NCBI GenBank assembly: GCA_050263095.1
Contig: JBLNEW010000019.1
Coordinates: forward strand, 8,032 to 72,031
Direction: 5' to 3'
Length of the DNA stretch: 64,000 bases
Source of the DNA: FEB-35 sp050263095
GTDB lineage: Bacteria; Desulfobacterota; Deferrimicrobia; Deferrimicrobiales; Deferrimicrobiaceae
Shown here one piece after another: positions 50,415 through 58,498 of this stretch. Numbering within the stretch: position 1 is the first letter of the stretch; every line of letters starts with the position of its first letter. The notes below the pieces were generated by a model. It worked only from the letters and a program-made list of their open reading frames with translations. It ran no database searches and was not told the DNA's origin. Both the position numbers and the translations under genes were made by a program.

Positions 50415-51560
50415 TTATCGGACTAGCACCGTGGGCACGACGGACATTCCGAGCCGGAGGAGGCGGCCCGGGTCCTCCCCCTTGTCGAGGACGATTTTCA
50501 CCGGCACGCGCTGCACGACCTTGACGTAGTTCCCGGTGGCGTTTTCCGGCGGGAAAAGGGAAAAAGCGGAGCCGGTGCCCGCCATGATGCTCTCCACCTT
50601 CCCTTTGAACTCCTTGCCCGGGTAGGTATCCACCCGGACGCTTGCCGCCATTCCCGGACGGATCTTCTCTATCTGCGTTTCCTTGTAGTTTGCGACTACC
50701 CAGACGTCCGACAGCGAGGCGACCGCGAGAAGGAGCTGGCCGGGGGCTACGACCTGGCCCGCCTCCACGTTCCTGCGCGTGACGTACCCGTCCGCCGGCG
50801 CGGTCACTTCGGTGTATCCCTTGTAAAGCCTGGCCTCTGCCAGGGCGGATTCCTTCTGCTTCAGGTCGGCCCCGCGCTGGCCGATCCGGGCCTCCCGCTG
50901 GCCGATAAGCGCCTTCCTTTGGGCGATCAGGGCCTCCTGGGCGGGGATGGCCGCCTCGGCGAGGCGCATTTCCTCCCGCGCCGCGTCGTCCCTGGCCTTG
51001 GCCACCAGCTTATCGGTCTGCGCTTTTTCGTGGCGCTCGCGGCTGATCGAGTGCCGGTCGAAGAGGTTCCTCGCGCGCTCGGCGTCACGTTCCGCCTGTG
51101 CGAGCTGCGCCTCCGCGAGCGTCGCCTTGGCGCGTGCCGCCTCTACGCCTGCGCGCATCTGGACGAGCTGGGCCTTTGCGGCTGCGAGATCCTCCCGGGC
51201 GGCGATGGAGTCCGATCGGGCGGCGTTCCGGTCCGCAGATGCCGCCGAAAGGGCGGAGGAGGCCGCGGCGACCCGCACCGCGTAAGGTTCCTGGTCGATG
51301 CGGACGAGCGGCTGCCCTTTTTTCACCGGCTGGTTGTCGTCGACGAGCACCTCGGCGACCGTGCCCTGGATCCGCGCGGCGACGGGGTGGATCCTCCCTT
51401 CCACGAAAGCGTCGTCGGTGGCTATGTGCGTCTGGCGCCACCACCAGTAAAATGCGCCCGTGATGATTGTTGCGAGGGTGGCGGCGATAAAGATCCCCAG
51501 CGCCCACTTGCGCCGGGATCCCCTCGAGGCGTTGCCGTTTCCGTTTGCTTCCTCTCCCAT
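50415..51560 (-). CDS. emrA: EmrA/HlyD-family membrane fusion protein
   Basis: The 381-residue adaptor has a single N-terminal membrane anchor (LGIFIAATLATIITGAFYWWW, about residues 22-42), a lipoyl half-motif (EVLVDDNQPVKKGQPLVRI), a very long alpha-hairpin (about 90-240) rich in Ala/Glu/Arg, and the second half-motif TEVTAPADGYVTRRN. It serves the EmrB transporter next door, linking it to an outer membrane channel. It lies 170 bp upstream of emrB, with the inverted-repeat element between them. Confidence 0.92.
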   Translation of the reverse strand: MGEEANGNGNASRGSRRKWALGIFIAATLATIITGAFYWWWRQTHIATDDAFVEGRIHPVAARIQGTVAEVLVDDNQPVKKGQPLVRIDQEPYAVRVAAASSALSAASADRNAARSDSIAAREDLAAAKAQLVQMRAGVEAARAKATLAEAQLAQAERDAERARNLFDRHSISRERHEKAQTDKLVAKARDDAAREEMRLAEAAIPAQEALIAQRKALIGQREARIGQRGADLKQKESALAEARLYKGYTEVTAPADGYVTRRNVEAGQVVAPGQLLLAVASLSDVWVVANYKETQIEKIRPGMAASVRVDTYPGKEFKGKVESIMAGTGSAFSLFPPENATGNYVKVVQRVPVKIVLDKGEDPGRLLRLGMSVVPTVLVR

Positions 51561-51635
51561 GCAACTCTCCTTGGCGCAGGCGGCTTCGAATCGATCCCGT
51601 ATTCTATTCCAAACCCGGGCGGTTGAGGTAGTCGC

Positions 51636-52811
51636 TCATGCCGCGGATTCACGGCCCTGCTTCCAGGGAAGGGGAAGGCCGAGCGCCAGCAGCGCGCCGG
51701 CCGCGGGCAGGACATTGATAAGATGGGCGGCGGCGGGGACTCCGTAACGGTCGGCCACGATCCCCAGGAGAGTCACCCCGATCCCCCCCGTGCCGATCGC
51801 GAATCCCGCGATCGTGCCGGATGCCGTCGCCATCCGCCGGGGGAACAGCTCCTGCGCCATGACTATCGTGACCGAGAATGTGGACACGATGGCGGCCCCC
51901 AACGCAGCCGCCATTGCGAAGACCAGGAAGCCTTTCGAGACGAGGAACAGGTGGATCAGCGGGACCTGGAGGGCCATGGAGAAAAAGAGCATCTTCCTAT
52001 GCCCGATCCGGTCTGCTATGGGGCCGCCCAGGAGAGTGCCGACTGTCCCCGCGCCCAGGAACAGGAAGAGCAGCGTTGCGACGAAATCGGGATTGTGAGA
52101 CAGCTCCGCCCGGTAGAGGAACGGTATGTAAGTGGCAAGTCCAAGCTGCGTCCAGGAGCGGAATACGACGATGATGACGATAAGCGAGACCGCGTATAGC
52201 GGGCGCTCCACGCCGTTGCCCCCGGCGGGCACGGGCCTTTCGGCGACCGCCGCGATCCGCCGGCGGATGTGCGGAAGGGCGGGCAGGAAGAGCGCGCCGG
52301 CCAGCGCGGCGGGGACCAGCAGTCCAGCCGCGCCGTGGAGACCGAAACGGGAGACGAGGAAGATCGCGGCCGGGGCGCCGACGGCGAATCCCAGGTTCCC
52401 CCCCACCGAGAAAAGCGACATGCCGGTGGCCCTCTTCACGGAGGCGATGCAGGCGGTGGCCTTGAATCCCTCTGGGTGGAAGGCGGCCGTCCCCAGGCCG
52501 GTGAACATCACGAAGGCGATCAGCCAGGCGAGGCTCGGGGAGAACGGGACGAGCGCGATCCCGGCGCCCGAGACCAGGCACCCCAGCGCAAGCAGGACAG
52601 GGAAAGGCTTCCTGTCGGTCACGTATCCGAACAGCGGCTGTATCACCGAGGATGTCAGGTGCGCCGCGAGAAGGAGCGTCCCGGTTACCGTGTAGGAGAG
52701 ATCGAAGCGGTCCTTTAGGTACGGCAGGAGCGCGGGCAGCGCTCCCTGCACGATGTCGGTGCACATGTGCCCGAAGGACAAAATGAACAGCAGCAGCGAG
52801 GGATTGTTCAT
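51636..52811 (-). CDS. MFS transporter, fosmidomycin-resistance (Fsr) type
   Basis: The 391-residue protein has 12 predicted spans, beginning LLLFILSFGHMCTDIVQGAL in TM1 and GYVTDRKPFPVLLALGCLV, with a later GPIADRIGHRKMLFFSMALQ motif A copy. The overall pattern matches the Fsr/YfnC fosmidomycin-resistance subfamily of MFS. It probably exports small phosphonates or organic acids; the substrate is not certain. The start overlaps the epmA stop by 4 bp. Confidence 0.85.
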   Translation of the reverse strand: MNNPSLLLFILSFGHMCTDIVQGALPALLPYLKDRFDLSYTVTGTLLLAAHLTSSVIQPLFGYVTDRKPFPVLLALGCLVSGAGIALVPFSPSLAWLIAFVMFTGLGTAAFHPEGFKATACIASVKRATGMSLFSVGGNLGFAVGAPAAIFLVSRFGLHGAAGLLVPAALAGALFLPALPHIRRRIAAVAERPVPAGGNGVERPLYAVSLIVIIVVFRSWTQLGLATYIPFLYRAELSHNPDFVATLLFLFLGAGTVGTLLGGPIADRIGHRKMLFFSMALQVPLIHLFLVSKGFLVFAMAAALGAAIVSTFSVTIVMAQELFPRRMATASGTIAGFAIGTGGIGVTLLGIVADRYGVPAAAHLINVLPAAGALLALGLPLPWKQGRESAA

Positions 52812-53827
52812 CGGATGACCACGTCATCTATCGTGTCCTTGCCCAGCAGCAGCATCGCGAGCCTGTCCACTCCCAGCGCGGCCCCCGAACATGGCGGGAG
52901 GCCCATGCGCAGCGCGTCGAGGAAATCGGGATCGATCGGGAGCGCGACGCCTGTCAGGCGCTCGTGCCGCGCGGCCAGCTGCAGCAGGCGCTCCTCCTGC
53001 TCGCCCGCGTCGGTCAGCTCTTCGTAGCCGTTGACGAGCTCGACGCCGCAGAGATATCCCTCGAACCGCTCGCAGATCCCTTCTTCGGCCTTGCGGCGTT
53101 TCGCCATGGCGGCGAGCGCGGACGGAAAGCCGGTCAGGAATACGGCGCCCTTCTCCTTCACGGCGGGCTCGATGACGTCAAGGCAGGCGCGGAAGAAGAG
53201 GTCCTCCCAGCTTTCCGCGGCGTCGGGCCGGAGTCCCTTCCGCGAGAGGGCCGCGCGAAGCGAATCCTCGCTCCCCATGGAAGCGCCCAGCAGCGATTCG
53301 AAGGCGTCCGAAAGCTCCCACCTTGTCCACTTTCCGGACAACGGAACGGCTGCGCCGGACCAAAGCATTTCCTCGCGCCCGCGGACCTCCTTCGCCAGTT
53401 CCCGTGCAATGGCCTCGACGTCCTCCATCACCGCTTCCGCCGGCTCCCCGACCCGGTACCATTCCAGCATGGTGAACTCGGGATGGTGGAGCGGGGACCC
53501 CTCCCGGTCCCGGAACACCTTCCCCAGGTAGAAGATGTTGCCGGATCCCGCGGCTATGAGCTGCTTCATGGACAGCTCGGGCGATGTGTGGAGAAACCGG
53601 TTCGAAGGCCGGCCCCGGGCGTCCGAGATTTCTACCGGGTGGACGTTCGGGTCGATGTTGGGAAAGGGGAGGGCGATCGGAGGGTCGACCTCGAGGAATC
53701 CCCTTGCGCGAAAACGGGAGCGGATGATGTCAAGGATACGGGAGCGCAGGCGAAGCGTTTCCCAGGAGAGCTCGCCTTTCGCCAGTCGCCGCCACGTCCG
53801 TTCGGTTTTCCCATCTCCGGGGGCCAT
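52808..53827 (-). CDS. epmA: EF-P lysine aminoacylase / lysyl-tRNA synthetase-like protein EpmA
   Basis: The 339-residue protein is a class II synthetase core without the anticodon-binding domain. Motif 1 lies in SRILDIIRSRFRARGFLEVDPP, motif 2 in KVFRDREGSPLHHPEFTMLEW and motif 3 in PCSGAALGVDRLAMLLLGK. This is the size and domain make-up of EpmA/GenX, which attaches beta-lysine to elongation factor P. The partner epmB and efp are not in this window. It reads divergently from the glutamate dehydrogenase gene. Confidence 0.92.
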   Translation of the reverse strand: MAPGDGKTERTWRRLAKGELSWETLRLRSRILDIIRSRFRARGFLEVDPPIALPFPNIDPNVHPVEISDARGRPSNRFLHTSPELSMKQLIAAGSGNIFYLGKVFRDREGSPLHHPEFTMLEWYRVGEPAEAVMEDVEAIARELAKEVRGREEMLWSGAAVPLSGKWTRWELSDAFESLLGASMGSEDSLRAALSRKGLRPDAAESWEDLFFRACLDVIEPAVKEKGAVFLTGFPSALAAMAKRRKAEEGICERFEGYLCGVELVNGYEELTDAGEQEERLLQLAARHERLTGVALPIDPDFLDALRMGLPPCSGAALGVDRLAMLLLGKDTIDDVVIR

Positions 53828-53954
53828 CGACTCCTATCGTAAACCAATCCGCCGGAAAGAAAACAAGCGGCCGGCGATTTGTTGGTACACTTGAGGGGGC
53901 CGCCCGGGAATCGCCGCCGGCGGCGTCCATAACCTGCTGCGGGGAGGGACGACG

Positions 53955-55229
53955 ATGCCGTTTCCGTTCTGGGGAGAATCGACGGAAGGGCGCAGCATGC
54001 TTAAAGAAGCGGGGGAGCAGCTCGTCCGCGCATCCGCCTTGCTGGGGCTCGATCCGAATCTTGCGGACAGGCTCAAGTACCCGAAGCGGGCCCTCGTGGT
54101 TACGGTTCCGGTGAGGATGGACGACGGCAGGGTCGTCTCGTACACCGGATACCGGGTGCATCACAACGTCACCCTGGGCCCCGGCAAGGGGGGGATCCGG
54201 TATGCGCCTACGGTATCTTTGGAGGAGACGACGGCGCTGGCGATGTGGATGACTTGGAAGTGCGGCCTTATGAACATTCCTTTCGGCGGCGCCAAAGGCG
54301 GCGTCTGCTGCGACACGCTCAAGATGTCGCGGAGGGAAATCCAGGCGCTCACGCGCCGGTTCACGTCCGAGATAGTCATGCTGATCGGCCCGGAGAAGGA
54401 CATACCCGCGCCGGACATGTACACGAACGAGCAGACCATGTCCTGGATCATGGACACCTATTCCATGCAGGTAGGCTATTCCGTCCCCGGGGTGGTCACG
54501 GGCAAGCCGGTCGCAGTCGGAGGGTCGCTTGGCAGGAAGGAGGCTACCGGGCTGGGCTTGTGCAACCTGATCTTCGCTTCCATCGATCATCTGGGGCTGT
54601 CCCCGGAGAACATGACGGCGGCGGTTCAGGGTTTCGGAAACGTCGGGTCGGTGGCGGCGCTCGAGATGCACAGGCGCAAGGTGAAGGTCGTCGCCGCGAG
54701 CGACGTGCACGGCGGGGCTTACAATCCCGCGGGGCTTGACGTCGAGGCCCTTGTCCGGCACGTGGAAGCCGGCGGCAGGATGCCGGAATTTCCAGGCGCG
54801 AAGCCGATATCGAACAAGGAGCTGCTGGAGATACCGTGCGACATCCTGGCGCCGTGCGCCACGGCCGGCCAGATAACCGGGGAGAACGCGCCCCGGATCC
54901 GGTGCCGTATCCTGGCGGAAGGCGCCAACGGACCGACCACCCTGGAAGCGGACGAAATCCTGCAGGAGAAAGGGGTATTCATCATCCCCGACGTCCTCGG
55001 GAACGCAGGCGGCGTGACCGCCTCCTACTTCGAGTGGGTGCAGGACACCCAGAAGTTCTTCTGGGATCTCTCCCAGGTCAAGGTGCAGCTGGAGCGCATC
55101 ATGCTGCGCGCCTTCAGGGATGTGATGGCGCAGGTGCGCGAACGGAACGTGAGCCCGCGGATGGCGGCGCTGATGATCGGCATCTCGAGGGTTGCCGAGG
55201 CGATGCGGTTCCGGGGGCTGTATCCGTGA
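53955..55229 (+). CDS. gdhA: Glu/Leu/Phe/Val dehydrogenase (glutamate dehydrogenase)
   Basis: The 424-residue NAD(P)-dependent amino acid dehydrogenase has the substrate-binding NVTLGPGKGGIRYAPTVS, the catalytic Lys in KCGLMNIPFGGAKGGV and a nucleotide-binding VQGFGNVGSVAALEMHRR. Length and sequence favour a glutamate dehydrogenase that interconverts glutamate and 2-oxoglutarate plus ammonia; Leu/Val dehydrogenase is less likely. GGGGAGGGACGACG precedes the ATG. No other nitrogen genes are adjacent. Confidence 0.93.
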   Translation: MPFPFWGESTEGRSMLKEAGEQLVRASALLGLDPNLADRLKYPKRALVVTVPVRMDDGRVVSYTGYRVHHNVTLGPGKGGIRYAPTVSLEETTALAMWMTWKCGLMNIPFGGAKGGVCCDTLKMSRREIQALTRRFTSEIVMLIGPEKDIPAPDMYTNEQTMSWIMDTYSMQVGYSVPGVVTGKPVAVGGSLGRKEATGLGLCNLIFASIDHLGLSPENMTAAVQGFGNVGSVAALEMHRRKVKVVAASDVHGGAYNPAGLDVEALVRHVEAGGRMPEFPGAKPISNKELLEIPCDILAPCATAGQITGENAPRIRCRILAEGANGPTTLEADEILQEKGVFIIPDVLGNAGGVTASYFEWVQDTQKFFWDLSQVKVQLERIMLRAFRDVMAQVRERNVSPRMAALMIGISRVAEAMRFRGLYP

Positions 55230-55275
55230 CGGACGGACCGGAAAAACGGGAAACGGAAAGGGGGACGGTCGAGCC

Positions 55276-55758
55276 TCAAGGGTGAACCGACGGTTTCGTC
55301 TTCCTCCGTTCCATGACGCGGATCGTCGCCTTCTCGTGCCTGCGCCGGTCCTCGTCGGTTTCCAGGATGAGCCGCGGGACCTCCACGGGCTTCCCGTCCG
55401 CATCGATCGCAACCATCGTTATGTAGCACGAGTTCGTATGCGTCCGCCTTCCCGTCAGCAAATCTTCCGCGTCGACGCGGACGCCGATTTCCATCGACGT
55501 CCGCCCGACGTAGTTCAGGGATGCCTTGACGGTCACCAGGTTCCCGACGAACACGGGCGCGTGGAAGTCGAACCTGTCGACCGTGGCGGTGACGCAGTTG
55601 CACCCCGAGTGACGGATCGCGACGACCCCCGCCGCCTCGTCCGCCAGCTTCATGATGTTGCCGCCGTGGACGTTCCCGTTGACGTTCGCGTCCAGCGGCG
55701 TCATGACCTGGGCCAGCACCATGCGGGTGGCCGATGCCGGTTTCGGGTCGCCCGCCAT
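55276..55758 (-). CDS. Acyl-CoA thioesterase, YciA/BFIT hotdog family
   Basis: The 160-residue protein is a single hotdog domain with the YciA-type active-site helix NVNGNVHGGNIMKLADEAAG, the FDFHAPVFVGNLVTV strand and a conserved THTNSCYITMVAID segment. It hydrolyses acyl-CoA in the cytoplasm. It lies 7 bp downstream of the OmpA gene on the same strand, probably as one message, and converges with the glutamate dehydrogenase gene. Confidence 0.9.
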   Translation of the reverse strand: MAGDPKPASATRMVLAQVMTPLDANVNGNVHGGNIMKLADEAAGVVAIRHSGCNCVTATVDRFDFHAPVFVGNLVTVKASLNYVGRTSMEIGVRVDAEDLLTGRRTHTNSCYITMVAIDADGKPVEVPRLILETDEDRRRHEKATIRVMERRKTKPSVHP

Positions 55759-55765
55759 CCGGCGT

Positions 55766-56563
55766 CTACTCCTTCGGGACCAGGATGATCTCGATCCGCC
55801 GGTTCTTCGCCTTCCCCTCGGCCGTGTCGTTTCCCGCGACCGGCTTGTACTCCCCGTATGCAGCCGTGGAAAGATGGGCCGGATCTATGCCCTGCTCCTG
55901 CAGGTAGCGGGCGACGTTGGTGGCCCGCGCCGCGGACAGCTCCCAGTTGGTGGGGAACTTTTTCGCCAGCATCCCGATTATCTGAACGTTGTCGGTGTGC
56001 CCCTCGACCCGGATCGCCTTGTCTTTCACATCCTTGACGATGGAGACGATTTTCTGCAGGATCGCCTGTCCCTCGGTTTTCACCTCCGCCTTGCCGGAGT
56101 CGAACAGGACGGCGTCCACCATGTTGACGGTGAGCTTGCCCTTGAGCTCCGAGATCGTCATCTGTCCCCGATCGATCTCGCCCTTCATCTTCTGGAGAAG
56201 GTCCTCGTAGGTCTTGCTGGCCTTCTGGGATTCCTCGCGGGACTTCGCCAGCGCGGCGATGTCGGCTTTCAGCTTCGCGTTATCGCTTTCCTGCGCGGCC
56301 GCCTGCTGCCGCAGTTCGGTAATCGTCCGCGACGTGGAGTCCGACTTCGCCTTGAGCTCCCCGGAAAGGCTCTCTACGCGCGCTTTCAGCGCCGAATTCT
56401 CCGCGGAGAGCTCGCTGTTGCTCCCCTTGAGCGCCGCCACCTCCTTTGACAGGCTGTCCGCCTCGTTCACCTTCTTCGCGTAAGTGCTTCCCATGACCGA
56501 GCACCCGCCCGCGGCGAGGGCCAGGACCGCGACAACCGCCAGAAGCTTCCGTTTCTTCACCAT
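55766..56563 (-). CDS. OmpA-family lipoprotein with coiled-coil region
   Basis: The 265-residue protein has a lipoprotein signal (VVAVLALAAGGC, Cys about residue 21), a coiled coil of about 110 residues (EVAALKGSNSELSAENSALK ... AAQESDNAKLKADIAALAKS) and a C-terminal OmpA domain with the peptidoglycan-binding GHTDNVQI, LSAARATNVARYLQEQG and KNRRIEIILV. It likely tethers the outer membrane to peptidoglycan. It reads away from the divergent cytochrome gene. Confidence 0.9.
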   Translation of the reverse strand: MVKKRKLLAVVAVLALAAGGCSVMGSTYAKKVNEADSLSKEVAALKGSNSELSAENSALKARVESLSGELKAKSDSTSRTITELRQQAAAQESDNAKLKADIAALAKSREESQKASKTYEDLLQKMKGEIDRGQMTISELKGKLTVNMVDAVLFDSGKAEVKTEGQAILQKIVSIVKDVKDKAIRVEGHTDNVQIIGMLAKKFPTNWELSAARATNVARYLQEQGIDPAHLSTAAYGEYKPVAGNDTAEGKAKNRRIEIILVPKE

Positions 56564-56737
56564 GGGGAACCTCCTTTGTCGGTGGACGATCGATCAACTA
56601 AAACTATACCGGAATTACGCGCAAGTCAGGTTAAAATGCCATCAACCGCGCGGTTCGGTTCCGAAGGCCCGGCGCGGGCGACCGGGATGGCCGGCAGCGG
56701 GCGAATCGTCGATGAATGGGCTGGAGGGGGGAGCGGC

Positions 56738-57094
56738 ATGAGGAAAATCGCGGTGATGGCGGCGGCTGTCGCGGCGGCGGTGATGTTCGCCGGCGCCGTA
56801 GACGGAGGGGAGCCGCAGGGGAAGATCGTGCTCAAAGTCTATCCTAAAAGGACCGTTTCATTCGACCACAAGGGGCACGCAAAGCGGATCGGGAACTGCC
56901 GGGAATGCCACCACATGAGCAAGCCGGGCGACGAGGAGAAGTGCTCCGATTGCCACTCCGCAAAGGGGGACAAGGACACGCCGTCGTTCCGGGAGGCGAT
57001 GCACATGAAATGCAAGAACTGCCACGCGATCGACAACAGGAAGGTCAGGGGGGCCTGCAAGGAGTGCCACCCCGAGGTGAAGTCGAAGCTCTGA
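56738..57094 (+). CDS. Periplasmic tetraheme c3-like cytochrome
   Basis: The 118-residue protein starts at an ATG behind GGAGGGGGGAG and has a signal peptide (KIAVMAAAVAAAVMFAGAVDG). Four CxxCH heme sites are visible (CRECH, CSDCH, CKNCH, CKECH) with extra histidines as axial ligands (FDHKGH, EAMHMK). This is the layout of a class III c3 cytochrome used in anaerobic electron transfer. The in-frame upstream ATG at 56576 adds 54 unlikely residues. It stands next to a rubredoxin-like protein on the other strand. Confidence 0.9.
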   Translation: MRKIAVMAAAVAAAVMFAGAVDGGEPQGKIVLKVYPKRTVSFDHKGHAKRIGNCRECHHMSKPGDEEKCSDCHSAKGDKDTPSFREAMHMKCKNCHAIDNRKVRGACKECHPEVKSKL

Positions 57095-57122
57095 GCGGAT
57101 CCGGGCCGCTCCCCGAGGCGGA

Positions 57123-57326
57123 TCAACCGGCTTTTTTCTTCTCCTTCGAGTATCCGTCGGAATCCTGGTCGTCCACCTTGTCGTAGTTCGTGAAGAGGGG
57201 GTCCTTGGCGTCCAGGTGGAGGTCGTTGTCCGGGTGGCGGACATCCTTGGAATCGCAGGCGGGGCATCCGTCGAAAATACCCGCGCTGTGCCATCCGCAA
57301 TGGGTGCAAAAACTCCATTTGCCCAT
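57123..57326 (-). CDS. Rubredoxin-like zinc-ribbon protein
   Basis: The 67-residue protein has two Cys pairs, CTHCGWH (7-13) and CPACDS (21-26), in a rubredoxin/zinc-ribbon arrangement, then an acidic and a lysine-rich C-terminus. The knuckles CxxC-x10-CxxC are closer than in true rubredoxin (about 29 residues), so zinc binding is more likely than electron transfer. It begins 1 bp after the stop of the upstream 45-aa membrane peptide, and the two are probably co-expressed. Confidence 0.75.
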   Translation of the reverse strand: MGKWSFCTHCGWHSAGIFDGCPACDSKDVRHPDNDLHLDAKDPLFTNYDKVDDQDSDGYSKEKKKAG

Positions 57327-57327
57327 A

Positions 57328-57465
57328 TCATGCCGCCTGGCGCCAGGTACCTGCTTTCATCGCTTCCCTTCGGTCCGCGATGTCGCTTTTCATCCCGTGG
57401 GCGAACCCCGCGGCCAGCGATACGAAGAACAGGAAGGCATAAACTAGAAGGTCGGAAAGCTGCAT
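57328..57465 (-). CDS. 45-aa single-span membrane peptide
   Basis: The ATG at 57465 follows AAAGGAG by seven bases. The peptide has one hydrophobic segment (LLVYAFLFFVSLAAGFAHGM, about residues 6-25) and a polar, Ala/Arg-containing tail (SDIADRREAMKAGTWRQAA). No family is recognised. The 19-nt GTATAC motif lies 90 bp upstream, the same relation seen for the small membrane protein at 37656. It is followed by the zinc-ribbon gene with a 1-bp gap. Confidence 0.65.
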   Translation of the reverse strand: MQLSDLLVYAFLFFVSLAAGFAHGMKSDIADRREAMKAGTWRQAA

Positions 57466-57555
57466 GGGATACTCCTTTGCCTCGTCATCGGCGGTGGCGC
57501 CCCGTCCCTCGGATACCGGCGCGGGGCTCGTGGTGAGTGGAAAGGAGCCGTTTAA

Positions 57556-57574
57556 TGTATACAGTATACAATAA
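57556..57574. promoter_or_regulatory. Repeated GTATAC operator motif, copy 2
   Basis: The 19 bases TGTATACAGTATACAATAA are identical to 38001-38019. This copy lies between the 45-aa membrane peptide gene (leftward) and the PstS-like gene (rightward, 82 bp away). See the first copy for the half-site structure. Confidence 0.6.
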
Positions 57575-57655
57575 TTCCCGCGATCGAGCCACAAGTTTCC
57601 AGGGGTGCGGGATATATGATAATTTAGACCATCCGCGAAGAAAGGACGCCACGCG

Positions 57656-58486
57656 ATGGCCGGGAAATCCAAGACGCATTCCTGTTTGACGTCCGCGGTA
57701 CTGGCGGCGGCCATCGCATTCGGGCCCGGATCGGCCGTGGCGGAAACGATCCGGATATCCGGAACGGGCAGCGCCATATCGACGATCCGGTCGCTCGGAG
57801 ACGCATACAGGCAGATCCGCCCGGGAGTCCGGTTCGCCATCCTGCCGAGCATGGGGAGCAGCGGCGCGGTCAAGGCCGTCCTGGCGGGACGCCTGGACAT
57901 CGGATTGAGCGGGCGATCCCTTACCGAGGAAGAACGCGCCAATGGCGCGGTGGAAAAAGAGTACGCCAGGACCCCCTTCGTATTCGCCGTCAACATGTCC
58001 GTCAAGACAGCCGGCCTGACGCTGGCGGAAGTCGCGGACATCTACGCGGGAAAGCGGGACAGGTGGGAGAACAGGAGCCGGATCCGGCTGGTGCTGCGGC
58101 CCAGGTCGGATTCGGATACCCCGGTCCTTAAAAGCATGTCGCCGGCGATGAGCGTGGGTGTGGAGAGCGCATTGCGCCGCGAGGGAATGATAGTAGGTAT
58201 GACCGACCAGGAGGCGGTGGACCTGATACAGAAAATACCGGGCGCCTTCGGGGCGACGACGCTTTCGCTCCTCGTATCGGAAAAAAGGCAAGTCCGGGTA
58301 CTGGCGCTGGACGGAATCGTACCGAGCATGCGCGCGATCGCCGACGGGTCCTACCCCTACGCCAAGACGCTATACATGGTTACGAGGAAAAATCCCCCCC
58401 TCGAGATTCGCCGCTTCATCGAATTCGTGCGCTCGCCCGCGGGGGCAGCCATCCTGGCGAAGAACGGCCAGATCCCCGCGAATTAG
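57656..58486 (+). CDS. PstS-like periplasmic ligand-binding protein
   Basis: The 276-residue protein has a signal peptide (LTSAVLAAAIAFGPGSAVA) and a PBP_like/PstS domain: IRISGTGSAISTIRSLGDAY, LPSMGSSGAVKAVLAGRLDIGLSGR and LRPRSDSDTPVLKSM, patterns typical of phosphate- or molybdate-type binding folds. No ABC permease genes follow; instead a histidine kinase starts 12 bp downstream. It is probably the extracytoplasmic sensor of the kinase rather than a transport protein. A -10-like TATGAT lies about 40 bp upstream. Confidence 0.85.
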   Translation: MAGKSKTHSCLTSAVLAAAIAFGPGSAVAETIRISGTGSAISTIRSLGDAYRQIRPGVRFAILPSMGSSGAVKAVLAGRLDIGLSGRSLTEEERANGAVEKEYARTPFVFAVNMSVKTAGLTLAEVADIYAGKRDRWENRSRIRLVLRPRSDSDTPVLKSMSPAMSVGVESALRREGMIVGMTDQEAVDLIQKIPGAFGATTLSLLVSEKRQVRVLALDGIVPSMRAIADGSYPYAKTLYMVTRKNPPLEIRRFIEFVRSPAGAAILAKNGQIPAN

Positions 58487-58498
58487 GGAGGATGCCGC

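Noticed and set aside
48688..50529. 613-codon open frame on the plus strand across emrB
   Set aside because: It is antisense to the EmrB gene, which has 14 membrane spans and DHA2 motifs; the shadow frame matches nothing and crosses the repeat element.
53914..53927. 14-bp GC palindrome upstream of glutamate dehydrogenase
   Set aside because: CGCCGCCGGCGGCG is expected by chance in very GC-rich DNA and no second copy or associated promoter was seen.
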